Of a DNA stretch of 64,000 bases, positions 26,601-41,000 are shown one piece after another (the first letter of the stretch is position 1; every line of letters starts with the position of its first letter). The stretch covers positions 23,830,001 to 23,894,000 of the forward strand of contig NC_060110.1 in assembly GCF_021155765.1 (NCBI RefSeq), read 5' to 3'. Both the position numbers and the translations under genes were made by a program. The notes beneath the pieces were generated by a model that had not been told where the DNA came from, did no database searches, and saw only the letters and a program-made list of their open reading frames with translations. The DNA is from Diprion similis (Eukaryota; Arthropoda; Insecta; Hymenoptera; Diprionidae).

Positions 26601-29600
26601 CTAGTAGACATGCATACGTAAGGTAATTCGAAACAGTTGTCGCGATTATAATTAAATTTCACTCAATCTTGAGAGGTGACTTTTAACACCGTCGATTGTA
26701 AACGTTGCAACGCTTAGAAACTGCACTTTTCAAAGCTTCTGTTCTGCCGGCACCGAACGAAACGAACACTTCGCGATACAGTGAATACATGCGGCAACGA
26801 TTGGATATTGCAACGGGGAACAATAAATACCTATTTACAGTAGCGTAGACGAGGGAAATTGAGGTAAAATAAATAAGCAAAAGCGACCGGCTTGTTCCCT
26901 TGGACAAGTCGTGCCGATTGGATACTGTTATCAGCGTTCACGGATTAAAGGTCACCCCCGTGAAGATATTGGTATACTTAATGGCTTAGCGACCGTCGCA
27001 ACGATACCGCGCAGTTCAGGCCGCAACTCCGTTGCACTCGTCCTCCATTGCCTGGCGGCTAGGTATTATTGTTAAACATAAATTTCCATTCCCGTAACAA
27101 AAGTACGCGATATTTCTATTTGGTTATTGAAAATTGTATAATCGTGCGGTATTTCAGCTTGTCGATTATTTCGCTGTGGAATATATGTATAGTAGTCTGT
27201 GCGTTATTTTAAATCCATTTTTCGATATCGCTTTTTCGCCTCGATCTGCAACGCTGCACTTGGAGTTTACGTTTAAGAGATAATCGTGAGACGCGAGGTA
27301 AGCATTATTTTATACAAACTATGTGTGTTCGCACGTAGGTATGTACCGATATACCTACGCGCTTCGCGCGCATGAATCAGTACAGTAGAACCTCTCTTTT
27401 TTTAATTTTGTATATTTTTCATTTCTTTCCCGATATCCTCTAAAGTTTCAACCTCTAAGTTTCAATAATAACTTGAGACTCGTTGTCGGATAGCTTACGC
27501 GACATTTTTTTCAACAGTCCATATAGACGAGCTGTTCGGTGAAAAATATGAAGGGTTCTACCGTATATTTCAGCTCCGATAACCGGTATATAATATTATT
27601 AACGCTAATGCGATCAACACGGTCGCAGAAACGTCCATCTTGTACATTTACATCAACATATGCATTTATTTACTTGGAAACAATAACCGAAGGTCTAGCG
27701 TAAGCTCCAAAGTACGAATCGCAATAGAAATGAGGTTGAGTGGGAGACGGTTTGAAGTCTGAGGTATAATAGTCGGCGAAATTACTTGGAATGGCAAAGT
27801 ATTCGTTATGGATGGGGGGGATATTGAATTCCATGAATTTGGTACGTTTCATTGCAATTCACCAAGCCATGACCCCGTCGAAATAATGTAGAAATTTTAC
27901 AACATCACGAAGTGAAGAAACTTACAATTAATGCCTGTCATTCTTTAAAAGGCTACCACAATTTTAATCGTCCGAATTGTTGGGTGTTTTGCACGAAAGT
28001 TTTTGCGAATCAACCAATCGTACATTCAATTTTAATCCGCGACTCAACACGTAGAAGAGCAAGTGAACCTTCTACTCGTCACCTCCGGTTCCGTGGAATA
28101 CAAGCTTCGGATTTCCGCCACCTTTTTGAAACGCTAGCAAATTCTAAACTCTGTTACATACTATATGTATATTATACCGCTTTCCTAGAGTAGGTGTAAC
28201 TTTTGTTCTTTCGTACTGTTGTCAGGTATACTATACCACACCATATCACAATGTAGGTACTCTGCGCAACGCTCAGTGTATATCAGGTACATACAGGAAT
28301 GCATCGTTAACGCTGGCACTTACTTTGTGCAATAAACGAATGTCCATAGGCGTAGAGCACGTTGTTCGTTAACGGTTCTACCTTCGGTTCAGGTATACTT
28401 ACTTCAGTATATTTCCACCACGTTAACGAAGTTTGAAAAATAGTCGAGCAGACCGAACTTCTCGAATTCTGACGGACTTCACGCTATCTGTTATTTAAAC
28501 CTTATGATCCTTGTACCCGGGGATCTTGTAAGCGTGTACTACAATTATAAACAGGTATGCGTTATACATTATACCTACTTATCTATCGTATAGTCTGACT
28601 CGTTGTCAAGTACAGTCCGCTAAAGATAATTCCCGACGAACTGCACCGGCCGACAATAATACATGCTCAGGATAACTCGTTCCTAAGTTACAAGCTTATA
28701 CCCACCTATACTAACTACATGCCTAAGCAACAGCTGATTTTACCTGTGTGGCCCGCATGTAAGTCGCTCTCTGTTGGGGCTGATACTGTGAACATTGCTT
28801 GCTACCTGACCCTACAGAGAGAGAGAGAGAGCCGCTTATGCGGGCCTCGGGTTAATAAATCAACTCCTCTTACTCGCACTCGTAGTTTTTGTATAATATG
28901 CTTTACGGTTACCTCGAAACGAATGGCCTTGTGTGCATGTACCTACCTACGTGACGCTGTTCGATTTTCAACTTTGCAGAAAATAACAGAAGCGAAATAA
29001 AGCACCTTAGTTCACGAGAGGTCACTGCCTCCATCCAGATAATATAATGATTTATTCGCATAATATCCGCGATGACTATACCTATAGTCAATTACCTGCC
29101 CCTGAACGTTAATCCTCCTAGCCATAACGTCCGATGCAGGTAATTCCAACATTTCACGTCTAATGTACTTGCTTGCATAGTACCTAGAATTTTAGTTTAA
29201 TACTTATTGTGTACGATACGACTCGACCGAATCGGCACTGCAGCCTTGAAGGTATGTAGGCATTACAATTCGAGCTCGAACGTAGCGAAATGTGAGACAA
29301 TGAGTATGGCGTTATACCTATACCGAGATACATACATGCATACGTGCATCGTCTACATAGATTGTATGTATGTATAGCGCCGAAGAAAATCATATTTCCT
29401 TAACAATTTTAACACCAGACTTTGGCCTGACACCGGACACGGAGAATGATTACCATGTGAAGGAGGTTCAAGATATGGTGACTATCATTCAGAGGATGAT
29501 TAAAGATGGTAAGACACAGACTAAGGAACGAAATTAAAACAAGAAAAAAATACCAACAATTCGATAGCAGCGATACTTACCTGTTTATTACCAGATGGAT

Positions 29601-32600
29601 AACATTTTCAGCCGGATGTTGTCTTATGGAAGAACTAATTATTATATTCATTAAATTTTTCTTTATTCAATCCGTAATGACGTATTTGGGGAACGGCTAG
29701 GTAGTAAGTCATTCAAAAGTTACGTAAGTGGAAGGAATATCGGGGGTGTTGTTATGCTTATATCACCCTTATACGGGGCGGAGGGGATTCGGGATGAACG
29801 TACCATTGAGTCCCGAATCGAAATTAAGAAAAGAGAAGATAAAACATTCAGAAAAATCGCCAGTAACTCTCTTTGAATCAATGAGAGTGAATTTATTCGA
29901 ATAGTATACTACATAAGAGAAGTGAATCTGAGCAAATTCGATTTTCAAAAGCTAAGCTATCGACAATTTTGAAGAAAGCTTTATAATTAGAAAATTTCGA
30001 ATAATAAAACTTGGATGTTTTTTTTTCTCCTCTTCTAACTTTTGATTCAGACCGTCGACCCTTTCTTAAAGGGGTGCCCTGTTCAATTTCGACGTTGACT
30101 TATATATCTCCGACATCAAAGTCCACGTATCTTAAACGAAAGAAGGGCTTAACAGTCTTATTCTATATGCAATTCTCTACGAAAACAATCAAACATACTT
30201 TCATTTAACGCAGAAATAAAGACGTGGCATAAATTCCACGACTTTACTATTGCGACTTTGTAAAATCCATGCCAGTCATGACATTTATTTATTTCTATGT
30301 CAAGTGAAAATGTTTTGGAATGTTTTTCTTCAGAATTGCGTATAGAATGGGGCTGTTAAGCCCTTTTTTTAAGGGGGGGTTAAAAATTGATTAGAAAAAC
30401 ATCACGTGATCAATGGACGCCCCCTTAATAATGTATTATTTTTCAGCGAAATCTTTTTTCCTACTTCATCTAAAATGCACCGGATCTATGTAACAATGTA
30501 ATACATACTATTGTAATATTGTGATATCCGTGTTCACATGTATCATCATCGGGATTGTCGTATACTGGAGTATATCAAACAGTCATAACTGTGGGATCTG
30601 AATACATTTATTACTTACGTGTTTATCTCGGATACAATGTGTGCACTCCCGCCTTAAATAGATACGTCAGTGTGTGTGTGTAGCAGAGAGACACATGCGG
30701 CTGGAAATATTCAACAGGTGCCGGAGATATAGGGAGGATGCGTGCATCATGTACACATACAAGCCTGCAATCTGTCATTGAACGGAGATATTATTTGCTG
30801 TTTAAATGAAATCTTACGTCTTGTTTTATATTTTACACATACGAATAATCCTCTCGGAACACATCGTACGAATTCCGGACTATGAACAATAAATTACGAG
30901 AGATATGATGAGTGTGTTGATTTGAACTGTTTTGAGCCATTTGAGGTTAGGTTGCGCCAAATTTTATTCATATTTCTCACCAAATTTTCTTCAACGACTT
31001 TTTAGCAGATTTTTTTAAGCTTTATTATTATCACGTTTCAGGTCACACATTTCTGAATCCTGAAGTGGTCAATCTTGTCCTGGAACCAGGCATATGGTGA
31101 GTCTTTTGATTTTACAAATCTCTGAAACTGTATCTCCATTGTTCTTCGGCCATTAAATTCTGAAAAATAATCCTAACGCTATTGCAGTTCGAAGGACGAA
31201 GAGGTGGACAATAATTGTGTTGTGAGAGCGCGCGGCTTACCTTGGCAGTCCTCCGATCAGGACATTGCCAAGTTCTTTAGAGGGCTTAATGTTGCCAAGT
31301 GAGTATGCAAATGCTTTACGATATATTTTTATACGATAAAAAGAATACTGTCAGATGTCAGATGCTCAAACTTTGATCAAACTTGGACTAAATCGATATT
31401 CGATAGCATTCTGAATTTATGGATCTAAAACGATAGTATTTAACTAATGGATTCCATAAAGAGTATTCAATTTTTTCAGTCACTCAAATATGAGTAAATT
31501 GATTTTAATATCTCTTAATTATTGTTTCGATAATAACTATCAGAGTTTCTCAATCGATACAGAACCGTGTAACTGATCAATTAATCCTGGCATGATCAAA
31601 ATTCAAGCACATCACTTACGATACATCCTTTATAAGTCATGATTCATGAGTACCAGTGAAAAATGTACTAGATCATTCACATTTTCAAGACTCTCCAAAT
31701 AATGTATTCGATTTCTATTACCAAGCATCATTGGAGGTAAAATGAAGGTATTTATAACTAGCTGTTGTATAAAGTTTGGAATTGATAGTTTAGATACAGT
31801 TTCATATTGGGATGAATTTAGATCTCGTTTATAGGATATTCGTTTGTGCATGTTTTGAGAACATTGAATCAATAGTTGAAGACATATGAATTGTCATCAA
31901 AATTCATATTTCCTTATATATTGGCTACTTCAGGGGGGCAGGTACAAGTTGAATTTTTTTTCCAATAAAATATATTGATTGTTCTTTCTTTTGTTGTTGC
32001 AATAGAAACGTGTCTCTATTATTCCATTGAAAAGTCACAGTTTTCTAATATAAGAAGTGCAATTTTGGATTTGAACAATTGTCCAAAAATATCATTAATT
32101 TTTGTGTTCAAACAGTAATATAGAACTTTATGTAACTCCTCTGTTATTGAGAAGAGTTCGTAGAGGACCTACCAAAGTAAAAAATTTCGCTATGTTTTCT
32201 ATATCACCCACACTCCTGTCAAAACCAATCAATTTTGCACTCAGACAAAACAGGAATTGTTTCATCTTAAAGGTATTGTGCAGTGATTTTTTCCTTGGAT
32301 TAGCCCTCGCTTACATTTTTCTGATACAATTTTTTTTTTTTTTTTCTTCTTTTTTTGAATGTCGCATGGTAACAGTAGGACAGTAAACATACGTTGGCCT
32401 CGGTGGGTCTATGTCCGCAGCATCATCGACTGATAGGAGTTATCTCGGGTCACAGATCATGCTTATAAGTTAAAGCGATGTGTTCCCTACTTAGCTTTAA
32501 CTGTCATTTTAGAACTGCCATATGGAATATGCAACAAATTTTTCTCTGCCAAGTTTTGACCCTAATTTCTCAGTTCATTTCCTTTGTGTTCAAGGAACTA

Positions 32601-35027
32601 GGAAGTCTGCTAGAACAAGCTTTTCAGGTGTACACTCTTTATTTTCTCCACATTTTATTGTATTTTTTTGGTCCAATGTTGTGTATATTCTCCTGTGAAG
32701 TAGGAATAATTTAACCGATTAAAATTACTTGATATCGTTTTTTTGATTATCTAATAAGCTTGAATGTTTATTAATTGTGTAATTTATCTGATTTTTCGCA
32801 TTGCAGAGGCGGTGTTGCTCTGTGTTTGAGCGCACAGGGTAGGCGTAACGGGGAGGCGCTAGTACGCCTAGTAAGCAAAGAGCACAGAGACATGGCGCTT
32901 AAAAGGCACAAACACCACATCGGGGCCAGATATATTGAGGTATACAAGGCTTCGGGTGAAGACTTTGTTGGTGTAGCAGGTGGTGCTAGCGGTGAGGCAC
33001 ACGCTTTTCTTTCACGCGGAGCCCAAGTTATAGTCCGAATGAGAGGGCTGCCCTATGATTGCACTGCCAAGCAAGTTGTGAGTCATCCAAACATATTACT
33101 AAAGTCAATTGAAATTCTTTTTTGCTAACAAAATGACGACTAAAACTTGGACATACTTACTTTCAGTTGGAGTTTTTCCTAGCTGGCGAAAATTCGTGTC
33201 AGGTACTAGACAGTGAGGAAGGTGTGCTATTTGTGAAAAAGCCTGATGGAAGGGCGACTGGCGATGCATTTGTACTTTTTGCCAAAGAAGAAGATGCCGC
33301 GAAGGCGCTTAGTAAACATCGGGATTTGATCGGTAGCCGATATATTGAACTCTTTCGAAGCACGACCGCCGAGGTTCAACAGGTACATACTTTCGAACTC
33401 AATCAATCTTGCATTATTAATAATTATGTGGCGACTTGGTAGCGTAGTGTGTGTTATTTGTTACATACACTACAATTAATACGATTAATTATGGTATGCA
33501 ATAAAAAATGAAATAACAAGATACAAACTAACTTACATACTACTTACTGCTGGACTTTAAAGAATATCTGTTGTTAAGGGAGAAAAGTAGGATGGTTTAA
33601 TTGTAAGTGGCTTCTAAATTGATATTTACTCATCATTCGTTTCTAGGTACTGAATAGATCAATGGATCCAAAAACGTACGAGGCCCCAACACCACTATTG
33701 GCGACAATTCCGCAAGTCCCTCTTCTTCCGCAGCATATAATCACCTCCGGAACACGCAAAGATTGCGTGCGTCTGCGCGGTCTCCCATACGAAGCACAAG
33801 TTGAACATATATTGGAATTCTTGGGTGAACATGCAAAGAATATAGTCTTTCAAGGCGTTCACATGGTTTACAACGCTCAGGTAAGCAGACAATTTCTACC
33901 AATGTTTGAACATGAAGCATCTTCTGATCAAACTAACATATGCCGTTCATGCGATATATGAAAGCATTCAAGGAAAAAAGGCCATTTTACAAGAACATTC
34001 GAACGCAAGTGCTTACTAACAACGTAACGAGGATATCTCCTGATTATGTCTTTAATCGACGATGAGCGAGTCGACCAGTTAACAATAGACCAGACACTTG
34101 GCAAAGCTATTACTAATTATACTGATAATGTTACTGTTGTCTCTTGATACCCAGGGCCAGCCATCGGGCGAGGCTTTCATTCAGATGGACAGCGAAAGTT
34201 CTGCTTACGCCTGTGCATCGCAGCGTCACCATCGTTACATGATATTTGGCAAGAAGCAACGTTACATCGAAGTATTTCAGTGCAGTGGCGAAGATATGAA
34301 TCTGGTGTTGACAGGCGCTGTAGCACCACCACCTGCGAAAGCTCTACTATCTCCCGGTACGTTGACGACACATAGTCCTGCAACCCTGGCCCATCCTCCT
34401 CCTCCATCGACGGTGGCCCTGCCGAATCACCATCAGCAAACTCCCCTGTGGGATATACACACCTTGGTCCAAGCTCATCAGGCTCAGGCCCAAGCTCAGG
34501 CTCAGGCTCAAGCTCAAGCTCAGGCTCAGGCTCAGGCTCAGGCTCAAGCTCAGGCGCAAGCTCAAGCCCAAGCGATGAGAAATCAAGATTTATGGTTAAT
34601 GGCTCTCGCCTCAAACCCTCCTCCCACCTCATCGTCATCTCCCGCCTCTCCAACGTCGGCGGTAACTAGTAAAGCATTGGCGCTACCGCCACCACCACAA
34701 TCCCAAATCTCCGCTTATAGCATGGCCCCGCCGACATTGCACGCCCAACCTCCCCCGGCTCCGTTCTTACTGTTTAACATGCAACCCCGTTACCCAATAC
34801 TGCGGGCTCCACCCCAAGGACTGTTACCTCCGTTGGTACACACTAGCCAGTTGAATCCGGCAGCTATCATGGGTCTGAAACGCTCGTGGGAAAACGCGTT
34901 TCCAGCTGAGACTGCCGGCAATCCCGCAAAACGAGCGTGGCAACCATCGGCAGCTTTCCAAAACCCGCAACAAGCCGCTGCTGCCTCAGGGCTCGCCTAT
35001 CCCGCTCAATTCTATCCGCAAATGTAA
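11494..35027 (+). CDS. fus: Fusilli/ESRP, alternative isoform with Gln-Ala-rich C-terminus
   Basis: Exons 1-9 are shared with the other isoform. If the internal donor at 34357 is not used, exon 10 reads on to the TAA at 35025-35027, giving 805 residues. The extra 223 residues are rich in Pro, Ala and Gln. They contain 16 consecutive Gln-Ala dipeptides and, near the end, a KR-x17-KR pair ([10 protein letters not shown] ... AKRAW) that resembles a bipartite nuclear localisation signal. A canonical AATAAA lies about 570 bases past the stop (35598). The frame stays open for 670 bases past the donor, with coherent low-complexity composition, so I take it as real coding rather than chance. The ratio of the two forms cannot be judged from sequence. 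Confidence 0.75.
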
Positions 35028-38000
35028 TGAATACAAACCTCGACAGGCAGCTCCTGCGATCAGCTAACGGACTCAACACTTCGTATGGTTTCAAGTACAT
35101 ATCTGTACTGCTGTCGTGGTAGGATACGTGTTCAATTAGTAATCCCCTAGTACGGAAACGGCTAAAGAACAAGGAAATTTTCCAAATTGCCTTGAAGAAC
35201 GTAGGATGTACAATTAGCGAATTTTCGGCTAACTATAACAAATACCTATCTCGCGGGAAAATCATTCGCGCTGGTGCAAATCTATTCAGTCGGACGCGGC
35301 TCAAATTTTCAGCAACGTATTATTTATGCGATATTTTTTTATATAAATAATAATTATACATATATAGCCGAGATAATTCTTAGAATCGTAGCAGTTGTCA
35401 CATGGCACAGATAGGGCTCGCGCAAATTTTAGATATTTTTCTATAGCTTTGGTTCAGTACCTGCAGTTCAAAAGAGCGTAATATAGGTAGGAATGGTAGC
35501 CGGTACTCATTAATAATTGGAAAATGCGGACAAGGCTTGCGGCTAATTGAATTGACTCGGTTTAATTGATATACATATATTTTTATATATATACACAAAT
35601 AAATATAAATACTAAAATATATTATAAGATTATGATTACCTAGAGATATGGGTATTGGGAACCTGTATTGTACATGCTCGTGTAGATACGAAAGTTCCGT
35701 TTATCATCACTTATATTTGATAACTTTTACCCTTTTGGGAGTAAGTTGAATGACGCGCAGCGAATATTTAGGCGGGAGCAGTAAGACAATTCTCATTCCT
35801 ATAACGTATATAGATGCACGGACAAATAGGACACGTTCAACTGGACCTATCGATGACAATAATTATTTGTTACGTGTGACCTATTCTTGATATATACATG
35901 TATATTATTATTGCTGATATATTGCCTGCTCGGGCGGACCTATAATATAGAAATACTAGGGACCATTTATATAATATGATGATAAATATACCATATTCAT
36001 CGTTGTACAGAACGACCAACGACATTCCAATGGAAATCTTACTTTTTTTTGGAAGTTTTTTTTTTCAATATTCGTTTAACGCATTGCCAGCACCCAAGTG
36101 CCTTTTTTCATACGTGATAGAAAGTACTTACGTATTGTTAGGATCTATCAGATCAGAGCTACTGTTGATGATGATAATTAGTATATTTGTACCTTTGAAG
36201 AATAGATTCTAGGAAACTATAAACTATAGGTAGGCACTATAATTCGCTCTCAAATCAAGATTTAATAATGTCTTGTAATATGTATATAGATATAGTAAGA
36301 ATATTATTATTTCAAGTATAGTATGATACAGTGGTTACAATGACAGGCCTTTGACAAACCAAATCTTTGTACAAGATTTGACCTTTCAACATCATTTAGC
36401 AAAAGTTCAAATTTCAATTTGGTATAAGCGAGCCCTAATTAACACTGAACGTGGTCTGCAATATTCTCATCTCGTTTATTTCTATAAAGATGGAAGTAAA
36501 ATAAGTGATAATCAGACTTTTGACATTCTTCCATGCGTACCTATTTTCTACATATTATTATGATTAGATGTTAGGAATAGTTATTCCATCCAATATAATA
36601 TAATAATTCTTAACCTTAGCATAGCTCTTTTTTCATTCTACGAGACGGTTTTTCGCATCCTCGATTCTCTATTGTACTACAGAATTAGGATCATTCGAAC
36701 GTTAATTCTGGATTCCAATACGATTCTACAACAGTTCCAAATAGGATCAAGTGGGATAACCTGATATCTATCGATAGGCACTAGAATTTTCTGTCAAGCA
36801 TTGAACAATTGTGGCGAAGAGAAAAGTAGTGATAGTAGGAACACAGTGGTACTTTAAACTGTTTACAATCCTAATCTAAAATGTTCATTTTAAGCTTGCC
36901 ACGATCAATGCTTTGTTCTTAGTCGCAGGTAGGGGCCGCAAGTAATTTCCAACGACCCCCCTCCCTCCCACTGCTCCTCACTCCCTCTTCACCAATATTT
37001 AGCACTTTTTTCATCGAGATCTTGTACTTAACTCGGTGTTGGGAAATCCAATTTCTTCCACATTCCCCATTGATTGGTAATTAATAACCAACGTTAAAGA
37101 TATTAATATTTTGAAGCTGTTGAGCACTCAGAATTGTTAAATTTTTTTTCTTAGAGAGTTGTATAAACTTTATACGAGTAGTCTTTTGCTAAAACTGTAA
37201 AAAATTATTACCCCAATATCATTATAATTTTTTTGCTCATGCATACGATCATGTTTAACTTGCATGACTGAAAAATATGTGAGCCCTGGCGTTGCAGCAA
37301 GTTACACTGGTTTTTTTTTTTTTCTCTATAGCTCGTTTTTATATTAACAGTGAGATTTATAAAATAATCATTTGCATATGGTGTCATACATCAGTACATG
37401 CCGATATATATTTACTGTATCATGTATGTATTTATTTTTTTATTTTCTCGCAGTTTCAGCAGATCGATGGTATATTGATTTTTATGCCAATTTTGTTACT
37501 TATATACTTCCAAAATTTCTATTTATTTTCATAAATCCTTGGAGTCATGGTAGTTGTTAAATTTTACGTTAAGTAGTGTGAACAGAGTTTTTTTTGCCGA
37601 GCAACGTTCGTCATAAACATCTTGCTTCTGATGGAAGAATACGACATTTATTTTCTGAAAAGTTTAATAGACCACAACTAGTGTTTGTAAATATTTTTTA
37701 TGCTAATCTAATCGAGAAACCATTTACAGGGTATCGAGATATTTATTACGACGTTCACGGCATAGTGCGAGAATCAAGTATATGCCAATTGTTTGCTGAA
37801 TATCTTTCATCGGCAAGGAAATACTTGTTCCTCCCGCTTGACTAGTATAAACAACATAAATCTAACGATAACGGCTACAATTCAAGGTAGAACGAGACTA
37901 TTTGGGTACGACATGTGTAGCAAGTGAATATAAATATTCTCTCTGTTATCAACCCAGTTATGTTACATATGTTATTACATGCATATAGTCGTCGGTTCTA

Positions 38001-41000
38001 TCTTGCATCGCCTAAGAGTGCCTCTTGAAAATTCTGACAACAACTTGACGATATGGTATAGGCAAATTTTTTCGGAAATGCTGCATTAGCAGGTACTCAA
38101 GTCTAGTGTACATTACATCACTAATGATAGTTGCAGTGATTTTGGTTTCAATCGAAAGGTTCGCTAGTCGAAAGATAAATACTTGAATATATATCATGTG
38201 GCTATCACCATTTCGATACAGAAATAGCAATGAATGTATTGAGAAATAATCAAAGTAGAATACTATGTACTTTGATCTCACTACTTTCTTGCATTTGATA
38301 TTTTTCGGGTAACTGTCTTCTATCAATTCCTGACGTGCCAGAATTTTCGAGAGAGATGCGCACACTACATTGCATTATAATGTTGGCTTTCGCTGGATTC
38401 ACAAACAATCATGGGCAGAGACAATTATTTTCTATTATCCCTGTACTAACCGATGCTATACATATTGGACCGTGACTTGTGCTGGATGTGTTGTTTGGTG
38501 TTCTGGATGGCTAACCTGGTGACTGATAGTTATGTGTATCGTTAATTATTATATTGCATATAGTTATCTGCATTAATTATTATCACTATAGCACCTGATG
38601 TCCTATGAATATCGAGCAGTATTAAACGCTCCGGTATTGGGTCATATAGGACATATTTTAGAGGGTTTCTTTCCGATCTTTTTTTTTTTGTTTCTATTCC
38701 ACCTTGTTTCCTGTTTAGTTTTCTCTCTTCCAAATCTTGTAAAACCTTGATTATATTTTTTCAACAAATAATTTATGATTCCGAATTATCAATAGACAAC
38801 GTCAATTGTTAATTCATAGGATTGATTTTTCCACATTGCACCCACTACGATTCGGAATACAAAACAATGCAAATATGGTTACTTTCCAAAGAACTGATGT
38901 GTGGAGATACCACAAAGCCTTCTATCAATTTTTCAGTATGGCTATATCATCCTTCATGTTTGAAGAAGGATGTAAAATATATCAATGCTAATTACATTTT
39001 TGATGCTCAACATGTTCAAGCAAATGTTACAATTAGTAAAACTACATTTGATGGATAGGTCTCATAGAGGCATGAAATTCAGTATTTCACTTACAATTAG
39101 AACCTATAGCAAGTTTAGCCACCTACTTTTTCTGATACTTCAACCATTTATTCGAATGACACGAGATTTGACATAGGATTGGAAAACGTGCCAATGAACT
39201 CACACTAAGACAGGAATAGATCTCATTAAATTAGATATTGATATTCGCGACTGTTGAATGGATATATTATTCAATTAAGTTGCAACGTGTATCTACGAGC
39301 TCTTTGTATCTCTTCACACCTTAATAACCTTTTTCCCTTCTCCACTCCTTCGGACTCATTCTTTCTAAAAAATTTGTTGAAACTGAATGTTTTCAACAGT
39401 AGATAACTTACAGAATTTACTTACAAGCTTCTGCCTTTTTTTTGAACTAGCGAAAGCTAACACACTTGGTTAAGTGATTGGCATAAAGATAAAATTTATC
39501 AGTTCAATAATGGAGCATTTTACACGAATTCTAGCAATACTGGGACTTAGGACTATTTATCGCTGTATACTCTCTGTATGTCGATCATTATATTAATATT
39601 AATAATCATGTTATTAATAAATGTACTCGTGTCTCGTGGATATATACGCTTGTTGGGTTGGTGGACTTTTACCTTGATACCTTATTCATTGCTCGTACTT
39701 TTTGTTCAATCTTTCTCACAAGGCATTTTTCAGTTTTAAAAAAAATTTTTTTTTGTTTCCTTCCATTTTCTTTATTCAAATTTCATAGATTTACTTAGAT
39801 ACTGTTGAACTATGTATTCCCATTTGAGTATACTTGTGCACGCATGTACATACCTTACATACTGGCATACAAGTATCAGTGCTTTTTTTTTATGTATCGT
39901 ATGTCGGTATATTAATTACATTTTCTTTGCAAGGTAGATCGCTTGTAAAAACGACGCTGAACTCATACAACAGGTGATTAATAAATAACGTCGGGATAAA
40001 ATCTTGGATATTCGACTCCCAGTGTAGGAATAGCATCAGTTTTCATTGATCTACGAACTCCCCTCACTTGTATAACATTTTCCATGTTCACAATGACTGA
40101 TCATTATTGGAAGAGATTCGAAAATATTACGTGAAGCAGCCTAGTAAAAGTTATGTAGGATTCGTGCTTCTCCCCCAAAGAGCCCTCACACAATTCACGT
40201 ACGGTCCCTCGACAAAAAAAAAATTGAGGGCGTGCTATCAAATGAGAGCATCTTCGGACAGCCCAATCATTGCTTACTGGATAAATACTAAATAGATAAG
40301 CCGGAATCTACTAGCGTCAAGCCATTGCAGTGAGCGGTGATGGGCTGCTAAACATCAGTCAACTGAAAAGTAATGGTAAATCACCAAATTTATCATTTGC
40401 TTCCAAAAGAAAGCTTCTGAACCTACAACTTTTATGGGTGATATACTAATTAGTATCAGTATATTGCAATAGATTCACCTTGCAAAAAAATGTGGTTAAT
40501 ATAAAACACTACGCACATGTATAACTCAGATGAAAATGTATTAATCGAAACTTTTTTTACCCTCAGTGTTCTCAAAGTAAACCAGTAGTGTGAAAGAATA
40601 ACTTTTATTTTATGTAGGGGGGACCTTTTTGGAGTGGGAAACTTGTGGCAACATGAGATTTCTTTTTTCAGAACATAGACTGTTCTAATGAAACGCCAGG
40701 ATACGTATCTTTTAATTTTGTGGCCTGTTTTTTACTCAAATCCACTGCCTGGCACCTGGTCTTCTTCACCCTTCTTGTGAATTTCTCTAAGTGGCCCACT
40801 TGGAGAGGTCTCCTCTCTATAACAATGCATTATATGCATACCGTTTTACAAAAAGTACGATCATCACATTCCTGTTCCGTTATTTACGATACTTCACTGG
40901 GTTCGCAGGTATGAGTAGGTACCAATTGAGATAAATTTTACACATGTTGCAGCCTCTATTCTCCTTTAAACTGTAAAATTTTCTATTTCTATTCTCTAAA

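Larger units (their letters stand above)
23168..29418 (+). other. fus intron 3 (6.3 kb)
   Basis: No fusilli exon fits here in phase. Contents: a family A copy (24376-24514), an NRF1-type palindrome (24752), a candidate antisense first exon (24894-24962), a T run near 25009-25023, an exon-like open segment (25872-26053), a pogo-like MITE (27382-27565), and a GA microsatellite (28816-28832). Confidence 0.7.

Noticed and set aside
34177-34653. 158-codon minus-strand frame rich in Glu-Pro, and the overlapping Ser-Leu frame
   Set aside because: Both are reverse-strand readings of the fus Gln-Ala hexamer repeat and have no independent support.
38806-39176. Three overlapping + frames of 61-78 codons in fus intron 10
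   Set aside because: Short, AT-rich, mutually overlapping, and without splice context or family resemblance.
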